A program made the position numbers and the translations under genes. Under the pieces are notes generated by a model. That model made no database searches. It saw only the letters and a program-made list of their open reading frames with translations, and was not told where the DNA came from. This document shows, piece by piece, positions 54,406 through 63,100 of a DNA stretch of 64,000 nt (the first letter of the stretch is position 1; every line of letters begins with the position of its first letter). The stretch comes from Bacteroidia bacterium (GTDB lineage Bacteria; Bacteroidota; Bacteroidia; Flavobacteriales; Flavobacteriaceae): contig JAUIBP010000004.1 of NCBI GenBank assembly GCA_030427735.1, forward strand, positions 248,001-312,000, read 5' to 3'.

Positions 54406-55083
54406 TTATGCAATTGCCATGGCCGCGAGGCTTAATTTAGAAGGCTTGCAGGGCAGTAATAAGTTAGCACAAGCTTCCATGGTAGCACCTGTGGTAATTA
54501 TATCGTCTACCAACAAAATATGTTTTCCGTGTATTTTACTATTGTTTTGTATGCTAAATACGCTGTCTTTGGCGGTCCAGCGTGCTAAACGGTTTTTGGT
54601 AACCTGCGAGTTGGTATGCGACACTTTAATAAGCACATCGTCTGTATATTTAGCGTTTAAAGCTTCGGCCAACTGCTTTGCAAAGGCTGTTACTTGGTTG
54701 TAGCCCCGTTGTTTTAGTTTGGTTTTGTGTAATGGCACTGGTAAAACCAAATCGATATTTTGGTAGTTAGGCAACTGTTTAAGTTCTCCACCCAGCCAAT
54801 CGCCTAAAAATACACCTATACCTTCTTGGTTTTTGTATTTTAATTGATGTATAAGTTTTTGGGTAATGCCTTTTTTTTCGAAACGCAATAACGCGGTAGC
54901 CTGTGCTATTGGCACGCGGCCATAAAATATTTTTTCTACTTGTGGACTGTTGTTAAGGTGATATTGGGTAAGTGGTAACGCATGCCTGCATGGCGTGCAA
55001 ATATAAGCTTCGCCGTCGCGCAAAGCAGTATCGCAACCAGCACAGAGTTCTGGAAAAAACAAATCGAGTAATACCTTAAACAT
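54406..55083 (-). CDS. ComF-family phosphoribosyltransferase-like protein
   Basis: A 225-residue ComF protein, needed for DNA uptake in competent bacteria. It has an N-terminal zinc motif (CAGCDTALRDGEAYICTPC) and a PRTase-like end with the PRPP loop VDDIITTGATMEAC. It is first of a pair with the Ig-like lipoprotein. No other competence gene is in the window, and a role in DNA uptake is known for the family rather than shown here. Confidence 0.92.
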   Translation of the reverse strand: MFKVLLDLFFPELCAGCDTALRDGEAYICTPCRHALPLTQYHLNNSPQVEKIFYGRVPIAQATALLRFEKKGITQKLIHQLKYKNQEGIGVFLGDWLGGELKQLPNYQNIDLVLPVPLHKTKLKQRGYNQVTAFAKQLAEALNAKYTDDVLIKVSHTNSQVTKNRLARWTAKDSVFSIQNNSKIHGKHILLVDDIITTGATMEACANLLLPCKPSKLSLAAMAIA

Positions 55084-55222
55084 CTTTTTGCAAAAGCTTC
55101 AAATTACAAAATTTTATCAATATGTGTTGTGTGTTGTATGGAGGCTTGTTTCATTGGTCTCAGCCGTTAGTTGAAACTATGCACTTTTAATGCAAGATTT
55201 TCAGCTTCTATAAATATTTTCC

Positions 55223-55281
55223 GCCACGAATGCACGAATATTTGACATAGTTTTGATAAAGAATATTCGTGTATTTGTGGC
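55223..55281. repeat. Inverted repeat GCCACGAAT-type element
   Basis: GCCACGAATGCACGAATATT (55223-55242) and AATATTCGTGTATTTGTGGC (55262-55281) are inverted copies matching at 18 of 20 positions, separated by 19 bases. From memory such blocks recur in flavobacterial intergenic regions. There is no T tail, so it is not a simple terminator. Confidence 0.6.
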
Positions 55282-55302
55282 TAAAATAAATACAAATAAT
55301 CG

Positions 55303-55340
55303 GACTTTCAGTCTGTTTTCAAACCTATAAACTGGAAGTC
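55303..55340. repeat. Inverted repeat GACTTTCAGT-type element
   Basis: GACTTTCAGT (55303-55312) and ACTGGAAGTC (55331-55340) are inverted copies with one mismatch and 18 bases between. It lies just after the GCCACGAAT element. Confidence 0.5.
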
Positions 55341-55545
55341 TATAGTGGTTTAGTTAATGTTTTTAGCGCCATTGTTGTTTCCTGTTTAAAGTTATATTGA
55401 GCAAATCTGCTTTGTAAAAATGAGTAACACGAGATTTCGAATCAACTGCCGCATAACAGCATCTCGATATTATGAATAAAAAGTGATAATCGATAAATTT
55501 TAAAATACTTTAAATAAAAGATATGTGTAGTTTTCTGGCGTTTTA

Positions 55546-55553
55546 TATTTTTG
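55546..55553 (+). promoter_or_regulatory. -7 box next to the glyS start codon
   Basis: TATTTTTG (55546-55553) ends four bases before the ATG. A TATG about 20 bases further upstream is a weak -33. Transcription would begin near the ATG, giving a leaderless or nearly leaderless mRNA. Confidence 0.5.
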
Positions 55554-55557
55554 CATT

Positions 55558-57099
55558 ATGGCAAATCAAGACGATCAATTTAAGAAGGTAATTTCGCATG
55601 CTAAAGAGTACGGATATGTGTTCCAGAGTAGCGAAATATACGACGGTTTAAGCGCCGTTTACGACTATGCACAAAATGGTGCAGAACTAAAGAAAAACAT
55701 TCGCGACTACTGGTGGAAAGCCATGGTGCAAATGCATGAAAATATTGTAGGTATAGATGCAGCAATTTTTATGCACCCCACCACTTGGAAGGCTTCTGGC
55801 CATGTTGATGCATTTAACGACCCGTTAATAGATAATAAAGACTCTAAAAAGCGTTACCGTGCCGATGTATTGGTAGAAGATTATTGCGCAAAAATAGAGG
55901 CTAAAATAGATAAAGAAGTGGCTAAGGCCGCCAAGCGTTTTGGCGATACTTTTAATAAGGCCGAATTTGTGTCGACCAACCCTCGTGTGTTAGGATATCA
56001 AGAAAAAATAGATACTATATTATCGCGTTTAGGGAAGTCTTTGGAAGCCGAAGATTTAGCCGATGTAAAAGCGTTAATAGAGGAATTGGAAATTGCCGAT
56101 CCGCTTACGGGCTCAAAAAACTGGACAGATGTTAAGCAATTTAACTTGATGTTTGGTACCAAATTAGGTGCCTCGGCCGACAGTGCGATGGATTTATATT
56201 TGCGCCCAGAAACGGCACAGGGTATTTTTGTAAACTTTTTAAATGTGCAAAAAACAGGCCGCATGAAAATTCCGTTTGGTATAGCACAAACCGGGAAAGC
56301 GTTCCGTAACGAAATTGTGGCGCGTCAGTTTATATTCCGTCAGCGTGAGTTCGAGCAAATGGAAATGCAGTTTTTTGTAAAACCGGGCACACAAAAAGAG
56401 TGGTACGAAACCTGGAAAGCAACCCGACTTAAATGGCATTTGTCTTTAGGTATGGGCGAAGACAATTACCGTTTTCACGATCATGAGAAATTGGCACATT
56501 ATGCCGATGCTGCTGCCGATATAGAATTTAAATTCCCATTCGGGTTTAAAGAATTAGAAGGCATACACTCGCGTACCGATTTCGACTTAAGTCAGCACGA
56601 AAAGCACTCAGGAAAAAAATTACAGTATTTCGATCCTGAAGAAAACAAAAGCTACGTGCCTTACGTGGTAGAAACCTCTATAGGTTTAGATCGTATGTTT
56701 TTAGCCGTATTCTCTCATGCGTTGGTAGAAGAAGAACTAGAAAACAATTCCACCAGAACCGTATTAAAGTTGCCAGCCGTATTGGCTCCTGTAAAAGCTG
56801 CGGTGCTGCCATTGGTTAAAAAAGATGGCTTGCCAGATATCGCTAAACAAATTGTAGACGATTTAAAATGGGACTTTAACGTAGACTACGACGAGAAAGA
56901 TGCCGTTGGCCGTCGTTACCGTCGCCAAGATGCCGTAGGGACACCTTTTTGTATTACTGTAGACCACGATACTTTAGAAGACCAAACGGTAACCATACGC
57001 CACCGCGATACCATGGAGCAAAAGCGTGTAAAAATTACTGAACTCCGCGATATTATTAAAGCTGAGGTAGACATGCGCTCTTGGTTAATGAAAATGTAA
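55558..57099 (+). CDS. glyS: Glycyl-tRNA synthetase (dimeric type)
   Basis: A 513-residue class II synthetase that charges tRNA-Gly. The N-terminal region FKKVISHAKEYGYVFQSSEI matches the alpha2 enzyme, class II motif 2 is FGIAQTGKAFRNEI with FRQREFEQMEMQFF, motif 3 is in VVETSIGLDRMFLAV, and the C-terminal anticodon domain ends DMRSWLMKM. It stands alone with a terminator. The start is fixed by strong N-terminal conservation. Confidence 0.97.
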   Translation: MANQDDQFKKVISHAKEYGYVFQSSEIYDGLSAVYDYAQNGAELKKNIRDYWWKAMVQMHENIVGIDAAIFMHPTTWKASGHVDAFNDPLIDNKDSKKRYRADVLVEDYCAKIEAKIDKEVAKAAKRFGDTFNKAEFVSTNPRVLGYQEKIDTILSRLGKSLEAEDLADVKALIEELEIADPLTGSKNWTDVKQFNLMFGTKLGASADSAMDLYLRPETAQGIFVNFLNVQKTGRMKIPFGIAQTGKAFRNEIVARQFIFRQREFEQMEMQFFVKPGTQKEWYETWKATRLKWHLSLGMGEDNYRFHDHEKLAHYADAAADIEFKFPFGFKELEGIHSRTDFDLSQHEKHSGKKLQYFDPEENKSYVPYVVETSIGLDRMFLAVFSHALVEEELENNSTRTVLKLPAVLAPVKAAVLPLVKKDGLPDIAKQIVDDLKWDFNVDYDEKDAVGRRYRRQDAVGTPFCITVDHDTLEDQTVTIRHRDTMEQKRVKITELRDIIKAEVDMRSWLMKM

Positions 57100-57105
57100 G
57101 TTTTG

Positions 57106-57142
57106 AAACTCTTGCTTAATTTTAAATTGAGCAAGAGTTTTT
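57106..57142 (+). terminator. Terminator after glyS
   Basis: AAACTCTTGCT, an AT-rich loop, AGCAAGAGTTTTT. Confidence 0.92.
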
Positions 57143-57156
57143 AATATATAACGAAT

Positions 57157-57320
57157 AAAAAAGAGGCTGTTTAAAAAGTTGATTTTTCGTCAATCTGAAT
57201 TTATTTAACCTCGTTGAATCTTCGATTTCAGATTCTCATAATTATTGATTTGCAATAGAATGAGATTCTGTGTCAAGCACAGAATGACGCATTGTTAAAT
57301 TTTTTAAACAGCCTCTTTTT
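57157..57320. repeat. MITE-like element with terminal inverted repeats
   Basis: AAAAAAGAGGCTGTTTAAAA (57157-57176) is repeated inverted as TTTTTTAAACAGCCTCTTTTT (57300-57320). The interior of about 120 bases contains a second palindromic block GATTCTGTGTCAAGCACAGAAT with CGTCAATCTGAA/AATGACG edges. No open reading frame is inside. From memory both parts recall non-autonomous repeats of Bacteroidota. It may also act as a bidirectional terminator. Confidence 0.65.
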
Positions 57321-57336
57321 AGTTATTTAAATAGTA

Positions 57337-57858
57337 TTAAAATTTATAACCAACTCCTGCAAAAAGGGTGTTGTATTTTCCCGAAACATCATAATCTGCG
57401 CCATCCTCAAATCTATTGGTAAGCTCAAAACTATATCTTGCATCAATAAAAAAGTGTTCGTTAATATCGTAAGCAGCACCAAAAGTAAGGTCTAGACCTA
57501 CATTATTTAAACCATCAATTAGCTCGTCTAAAACAATATTTACCTGAGGGCCAGCTAATAGTTGAAAACCTGAATTCGAAATGTAATATTTGGCCAGAAC
57601 GGGGATATACAGAAAATTCATTTCTTCTGCATTTGCATAAATTACCTCTGGTTGAATATGAAAATTTTCATTTAGACCAAAATCAACTAAAGCACCTACA
57701 TGAAACCCAGAGATAGATTCTGAATACGATTGGCCTTCATAAGAAGTTTTGGCCTTTATATTGGTATACCCTGCGGTAATTCCAAATGTTGTGTTTTGAG
57801 CATTCATACTCATTAAACCAGCCACAGTAAATGCGGCAAAAAATAATAGTTTTTTCAA
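57337..57858 (-). CDS. Small porin-like outer-membrane protein (TTG start)
   Basis: A 173-residue protein with signal peptide MKKLLFFAAFTVAGLMSMNA and barrel strands ending NTLFAGVGYKF. The first codon is TTG at 57858; the next in-frame ATG (about residue 16) would cut the signal peptide, so TTG is favoured. A distant TAACTTTG on this strand at 58026-58033 could be a -7 box. Function unknown; it fits the outer-membrane beta-barrel group. Confidence 0.8.
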   Translation of the reverse strand: MKKLLFFAAFTVAGLMSMNAQNTTFGITAGYTNIKAKTSYEGQSYSESISGFHVGALVDFGLNENFHIQPEVIYANAEEMNFLYIPVLAKYYISNSGFQLLAGPQVNIVLDELIDGLNNVGLDLTFGAAYDINEHFFIDARYSFELTNRFEDGADYDVSGKYNTLFAGVGYKF

Positions 57859-58234
57859 AATTGTTAATTTATTTAATTAGTGCGGCGAATATAATAAATT
57901 CCGCTACATTACAATGCAGTATTGATGTCGACACTAAGGCGCAAAATGCCCATGAAAATTGAAGAGTGTTGTTATGTTGTTGAGGCTAAATCAGATATGA
58001 GTTATTGGCTTATTAAAATGTAAACCAAAGTTATAATGTTAATTACTTTCGTTCGAATAAAGGTCTGTAATATTTGTACTATTGTTTGAAATAATAACTA
58101 ATGCAACCTTATTTAAGTTGTTTTTACTTGAGGAATTTTTTTGTAGTAAAAACGCCTTTGTTTAAAGTTGAAGCTGCACTTGATATACATTAATACTATA
58201 ATAGTAAATTAACAAAAAGTGCGTGATACTTTTG
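57859..58234. other. Gene-poor gap downstream of unknown gene
   Basis: A 376-base gap with no credible gene. It contains the candidate -7 box for the porin-like gene (58026-58033) and a short 25-codon frame (57946-58023) whose end resembles the tail of GlyRS; this is treated as a finding, not a gene. Confidence 0.4.
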
Positions 58235-58606
58235 TTATGCTTTTATATTATGGTCTTGCAAAACTTGAATCATTTCTAAATTAAATTTAGCCCCATTTAA
58301 AAGCTCGACTAGTGCTGTTATGTGTTTTTTTTCTACCTTAAAAACAATCTCGGCATGCTTGGTTTTGCTTTTTAAAATTTTAATGGTCGAGGACTGTCCG
58401 CATGTTTTACAGTTGCAATTCACCTTAAAGGATTTAAGCGCTCTATGTAGGGCTTTAAATTCAGTTTTTGTTAAAATTACAGCAATGTCTGTTAGCTGAA
58501 GTTGTATTTGTTGTATTTTATGCTCAGAATTATACGTGTCGTCATCATTTTTAATTATAAAAACACTACCAATAGTATTCCAATAAATTTTTTCTAAACG
58601 GTGCAT
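58235..58606 (-). CDS. Unknown cytoplasmic protein divergent from flavodoxin
   Basis: A 123-residue protein from the ATG at 58606 (MHRLEKIYWNTIGSVFIIKN); a frame start at 58621 is disfavoured since it would lie over or upstream of the expected transcript start set by the -7 box at 58619-58626. It has a CNCKTCG cluster at about residue 70, which could bind a metal, and a basic-hydrophobic helical region. No signal peptide. It shares a promoter gap with the flavodoxin and a 35-bp palindrome, so it may respond to iron. Family not recognised with certainty. Confidence 0.72.
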   Translation of the reverse strand: MHRLEKIYWNTIGSVFIIKNDDDTYNSEHKIQQIQLQLTDIAVILTKTEFKALHRALKSFKVNCNCKTCGQSSTIKILKSKTKHAEIVFKVEKKHITALVELLNGAKFNLEMIQVLQDHNIKA

Positions 58607-58618
58607 TTTAATTTTTTT

Positions 58619-58672
58619 CAAATATAATTTATTATTTTTATTTAGAACGAATAAAAATAATAAGTATTTTTA
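58619..58672. promoter_or_regulatory. Divergent promoter with Fur-like palindrome
   Basis: A perfect inverted repeat, TTATTATTTTTATT (58629-58642) and AATAAAAATAATAA (58650-58663) with a 7-base spacer TAGAACG, sits in the 84-base gap. It is flanked by TATATTTG for the minus gene (58619-58626) and a degenerate TATTTTTA (58665-58672) for the flavodoxin. It resembles Fur-like AT-rich sites of Bacteroidota, but the protein is not identified. Confidence 0.65.
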
Positions 58673-58690
58673 ATGGTCAAGAAAATATAA

Positions 58691-59248
58691 ATGAATAAAA
58701 TAATGGACAAAATAGGTGTTTTTTACGGCTCAGATTCAGGAGTAACAGATGACATAACGCGAGATTTAGTTACTTTTTGGAAGGCCGACAACTTGGAAGT
58801 AATGGAAATAGGAAAAGCTTCGGTAGAAGATCTACAACAATACGAAGTGTTGTTTTTAGGACTCTCTACCTGGTACGATGGCGATTTGCAGAGCGATTGG
58901 GAAGATTTTTTTGATACGTTTAAAACGATAGATTTTACCAATAAAATTGTTGCTATTTATGGTTTGGGCGATCAAATAGGATATGCCGAATATTTTGTAG
59001 ATGGTATTGGCATACTCGCTAAAGTAGTTTTGGAAAATGGCGGAAAGCTTGTTGGTTATTGGCCAACAGAAGGGTATTCGCACACCGACTCTGTAGCGCT
59101 TGTTGATGGTAGCGAAGACTTGTTTTATGGTTTAGCGCTCGATCATGATAACGAGTCGCAATTAAGCGATGAGCGTTTAAAAACATGGCTTTCTCAAATT
59201 CAACAAGAAATTCAGGCACTTTTACCAGTATCTCAATACAGTTGCTAA
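58691..59248 (+). CDS. fldA: Flavodoxin, long-chain type
   Basis: A 185-residue FMN protein that replaces ferredoxin as electron carrier, typically in low iron. The phosphate loop is GSDSGVTDDITRDL near residue 14-26, the first FMN-facing loop LGLSTWYDGDLQSDW and the second YGLGDQIGYAEYFVDGIG. An in-frame ATG at 58703 is an alternative start. No terminator was seen after it. Its promoter overlaps the palindrome shared with the divergent unknown gene. Confidence 0.95.
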   Translation: MNKIMDKIGVFYGSDSGVTDDITRDLVTFWKADNLEVMEIGKASVEDLQQYEVLFLGLSTWYDGDLQSDWEDFFDTFKTIDFTNKIVAIYGLGDQIGYAEYFVDGIGILAKVVLENGGKLVGYWPTEGYSHTDSVALVDGSEDLFYGLALDHDNESQLSDERLKTWLSQIQQEIQALLPVSQYSC

Positions 59249-59602
59249 AGTTCTGGTAACTGAATTTTAAAGGCACACTTAACGTCTGCTGTAAGACTTT
59301 GCGAAATACTCGTTTATACTGCAATTTATATACAGGAAGGGTAAGTGTTAAAAATTATAACCAGACGGCAAGTGGCTCAGCTGGTGCAAACTTCCATTTT
59401 GGTTTTTTATGTTTGAATGCATCGTGAAAGTTTACAAGTACAGAAGTACTAATGGGGATTGAAAATTAAAAAGCTTAAAAAGTACAATATTTTTTTAATA
59501 TGCACAATAGCCGTTTTTTGCAGAACATCCTGTTGTTTTTGTAAATAAGGTCGATTTTTTGCCGAAAAATGGCCTAAAATAAGCCGTAATTTGGTAGGGG
59601 TT

Positions 59603-59646
59603 TTGTTCGAGTCTTGTTCGAGAATCGTTCGTCCCTTGTTCGGAAG
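59603..59646 (+). repeat. Four tandem 11-bp units (TTGTTCG core)
   Basis: TTGTTCGAGTC, TTGTTCGAGAA, TCGTTCGTCCC and TTGTTCGGAAG start at 59603, 59614, 59625 and 59636, an exact 11-base period. This is one DNA turn per unit and 11 is not a multiple of 3, so it is not a protein repeat. Confidence 0.7.
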
Positions 59647-59730
59647 TGTTTTTTTAAAGTAAATCGTTGTCCGAAGAAAACCAAAACGACACCCGAATAA
59701 AATTCAACAAAAATGAAGAAAAAGGTATTA

Positions 59731-59761
59731 TTTGTAAGTAAATTCTTTAATTTTAGTTTTG
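59731..59761 (+). promoter_or_regulatory. Promoter without a downstream gene
   Basis: TTTG (59731-59734), 19 bases, TAGTTTTG (59754-59761) matches the Bacteroidota -33/-7 layout. The next plus-strand landmark is the terminator at 60020-60056. Confidence 0.5.
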
Positions 59762-59766
59762 AAAGT

Positions 59767-60056
59767 GTATATTTAAAAGAAGTGTAAAATATTACATCTT
59801 GTACCAAATTCATAACCATTCAGTTAAAAAAAATAGAGGTCTTTAGGTATAAAACAAGATGTTAAAAAAAGGCGCATTTCGTCGAAAAATATAAAAAGTA
59901 CGGTTTTCCCGTAATTCGAAGCCGTAAATAAACAGTAAAGTTGTACATAATCAGTCTAGGTAATTAAGATAAAATTATGTTATGGTTGTTACACAATTTT
60001 TCAAGTCTACTAAACAGTTGAGCCTAAATATTTTAATATTTGGGCTCTTTCTTTTT
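59767..60056 (+). ncRNA. Candidate structured non-coding RNA
   Basis: A transcript of about 290 bases is predicted from the promoter at 59731-59761 to the terminator at 60020-60056. It holds no frame longer than about 14 codons. Internal pairing is visible: ACATCTTGT (59794-59802) with ACAAGATGT (59854-59862), and TACGG-TTTTC-CCGTA (59899-59913), with a further CCGTAAATAAAC. It does not match the marks of RNase P RNA or tmRNA that I know. The call rests on signals and pairing only. Confidence 0.35.
60020..60056 (+). terminator. Strong terminator with no gene directly upstream
   Basis: GAGCCTAAATATT, short loop, AATATTTGGGCTC, then TTTCTTTTT. It has a T tail only on the plus strand, so it ends plus-strand transcription, not the minus-strand gene at 60105. 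Confidence 0.88.
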
Positions 60057-60104
60057 GTACTAAAACCTACAAGGTTTTAAATACAGCAATCAAACAAATC
60101 ATTG

Positions 60105-63100
60105 TTAAAAATAAGCCTTTAGCTGTACATTACCAGTGTGTATGGTGTTGCTGGTTTCGGTTTTTCGGCCAAAATAGCTGAGGTTTAAATCTAAAAACTT
60201 AGTTATTTTTTTCTGTGCCAAAACATGCCAAGTGTAGTTGGTGCCTGGTTGTAAACCTTCTAGCATTTGGTAGGCTACTGGGGTGTTGGCATTGCCATTA
60301 AAATGGTTAGAAAATATATTGAACTCGCCACTTACTGCCGATTTCTGCATATTAGCCATAGTAAACGACGCGCCGTATTTTTGTTGTTCTAAAGTCTCGA
60401 AATTGCCTATGGTATTGCTTTTGTTGGTGTATTGGTAAAACACATCGAACCGCATGTTGTCGTTAAGAATGTATGTAAGCTTGGGGTTGAATTGATTTTG
60501 GTCTAAATTATAATTCTTACTTATATAATTCTCGCTAAGGCTTTCGGTAGTGCTTATACTTCCTAAAAGGGTAATTAGCCAGCTGGTGGCAAACTTATGG
60601 TTGAAGTTAATTTGATGGCTTTGTAAATGGTTTTCTATAAACCCGATGCTGAGTATATTTCGGGTTTTGTTGTTTAAGTACGTGTACGACGTGGTGTAAC
60701 GCTGTTTGCCGCGGTTGTAAAACAATACATTTCTAAAGTTTAATTGAAGCCCTAAGACATCATCCGAATCGGTTTTAAACGGATTGATATCGAAATTACT
60801 GCCTGCTCTTCGTGTTTTGCGGTCTATTAAATATGCCGTCTGATTGTAAAAATGCGATAAAATGGTTTTGAATCTGGGGCTTGCTGTAGTCCATTGCTGC
60901 GGATTTAAGGTTAGGGTTTGGCTAAAACGGTTTTGGTGTGTTTTAATGTATACCTGGTTAGGAAGCAATACCCTAATGTAGGTGCCTTCGTCCTGAAATT
61001 GGGCCAATTCAAATTCTTCTAATTCTTGAATGCCGTTGTTGTTATAATCTATCCAAGTGTAAGCGCCCTGGCCGGGTTCTACTTCTACATAAGTAAAATT
61101 CTGTTGCGGTAAGGTGCCGGAATTGGTTTCGTAAATGGTGTTCCAGAGTACGATGTTTTTAAACAGATTTTGGTTGTAAATGAGTCGGGAGTTTAAAGAG
61201 TTTTCGGTATCGGCATCAACAAATTTTAAACTGCGATAATTAACGTAAAGCGATAGGTTGGTTTGTGTGTTTTGTATTAATCTAGAATCTAGATAATAGG
61301 TTTTAGAGGTGTTTACTTGCTGTAATTGTCCGTTTTTAATACTGTCGTTAACCCGGTGTATGTAACCTAGTTTTGCAAATACCTTGGTGCTGTCGCCTAT
61401 ACCTGTAAATACTTCGTAAGCTGTAAAACGTTGGCTTTCGGGTAATAACGAATCGGTAATTTTTTGTTGTGATTTATTGTTTTCTAGGTTTAATTTTGCA
61501 CCCACCCACGGAGTGCCAAAGCTGTAGGTAAATCGGTTGTAAGACCGTATAAACTTGGTGATGCTTGTGTTGGATGTGGCGTTTAAAATGCTAGATTGGC
61601 TATATACATTAAAGTTTTTTAATTGAAGAAATCCGTTTGCCACATGGCGATTCCCGTTAAAAGTATCGCGGTAGTTTAAATGCTCGAACTGGTAGTTAAA
61701 GAACAGGGTATTGCTGTGTTTTAGTTGTAAGCCACTACGCGCCAAAGTTTGGTCGCCTGTGGTGTTTTCTAAATTCCAGTCTCGGTTAAATTCGGCATTA
61801 TACAAGCGCTCTATAGTTTTAAAATTCTGCTGAATGTAATCTACATCAGCAAAAGCATCTAAATGCCATAAGCTGTCTTGTTTTATAAGGTTTTGTTTTA
61901 GGTTCAGGCTTCCGGCAAAGCCGTCGTTATTGCCATCATCGATATCCGAAAACAAGTTTAAATCGTTTTTACTGCCAGCACCTTCAAAATAAATACTGGT
62001 ACTTTTGGTGGGGTTATATGTACCGTTTATAACAGCTATTTGTAGTTTGGTTGGTGCTACCAATTGTGTAATTGGAGCATAATTACCTTGCGGCACGCCA
62101 TTAATTGGTGTAACATATTCGTAAATATTAGTTATGGCCGATGAATTGGCAAGTATATAATCGCCGTTATTTTCGCCAACATTGGTAAAAGTTACGCTGT
62201 AAAGGTCGTCGTCTGGATTGTTCGAAAACACAAATACCTCCTGATTGTTAAAGGTATCTTTCTTGTATAAAATTCTGTTTTCATTATAGGATTCTGGGGT
62301 TGCCGAAGGACTTGTCATTTTCGAGCTATCGTCTCCCGCTTGTGCTAATATGTCTACCTGTTCGGACGATAAATTTTGCTGTATGGGATTGTTTTTAGAA
62401 TCGCTTTCGGAATACACAGTGGCGCCTAAAGTAAGAGTGTTGCTTTGGTAATGCCCACCACCATAACCTATAAGACGGGAATAATTGCGCTCGCTATATT
62501 GAAAATCGACAGTAATACGCATTTCCGAAGTTATAGGGAAAGTACTGTTAAAAATAAGCTCGCCGGCATTGTAATCTATAATATAATCGTTGTTTTCGCC
62601 GCGTTCTAACGCTACCCCGTTAACGTACACGGTTTCGCTACCCGAAACAATAAGTACATACAATTCGTTATTGGGGCCTCTAAGTTTATATGGCCCTTGG
62701 TTGCCTTCTTGTGCAGTAAACTGAGTTCGTGTAAATTGCCCGCGTACCAGAGCACCAGCGGCAAAAAGATTGGTTTTGTGGGAGTCGTCTCCTAAAGTGG
62801 TGTTTACAAGTAGACCTTGTACACGTTTGCTAAAATTGGCAAAACGGGTGTTGGTATTTTGCAGGTCTATATCGCCGGCTCTAATATTCCAACGGTCGCT
62901 AAACAATTCTATAAATACCTGGTCGAACTCGTCTAAACGTTGCGAATAACCACTTTCTTGTAGTGGTATATTGGCATCTTGTATAGAAGCGCGAAGCGAC
63001 ACTTTATCGTTTAGCTTGCCTGTAATTTGTAAGTCGAGTTCGCTGTTTAATACCGAACTTTGGTTATTACCTACGGTAACGCCTCTGGAAATACTACCCG

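Larger units (their letters stand above)
55084..55557. other. Intergenic region with two inverted-repeat elements
   Basis: This 474-base gap between comF and glyS holds two inverted repeats (55223-55281 and 55303-55340), and the glyS promoter at its right end. No gene is visible. Confidence 0.5.
59249..60104. other. Long region without protein genes
   Basis: An 856-base gap. It contains an 11-bp tandem repeat (59603-59646), a promoter (59731-59761), a candidate RNA (59767-60056) and a terminator. Short frames are present (24 codons at 59713-59787, others of 11-14 codons), none convincing. Confidence 0.5.

Noticed and set aside
54005-54703. 232-codon plus-strand frame across the comF/Ig-like junction
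   Set aside because: It lies antisense to two well-supported genes, with composition of an out-of-frame reading.
59371-59460. tRNA-like D-arm sequence (TGGCTCAGCTGGT)
   Set aside because: The T-arm GGTTCGA box and a 7-bp acceptor stem are absent. No cloverleaf can be drawn, so I do not call a tRNA.
59713-59787. 24-codon frame starting MKKKVLFVSKFF on the plus strand
   Set aside because: The start looks like a signal peptide but the frame ends at once and overlaps the promoter of the RNA candidate. Probably chance.
59574-59819. 81-codon frame on the minus strand
   Set aside because: It runs through the 11-bp repeat and low-complexity DNA. The predicted protein has no recognisable motif and no good start context.
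59899-59940. Possible c-di-GMP or preQ1-type riboswitch in the RNA candidate
   Set aside because: A hairpin is present but none of the known core sequences of these riboswitches is recognisable, and no gene follows.
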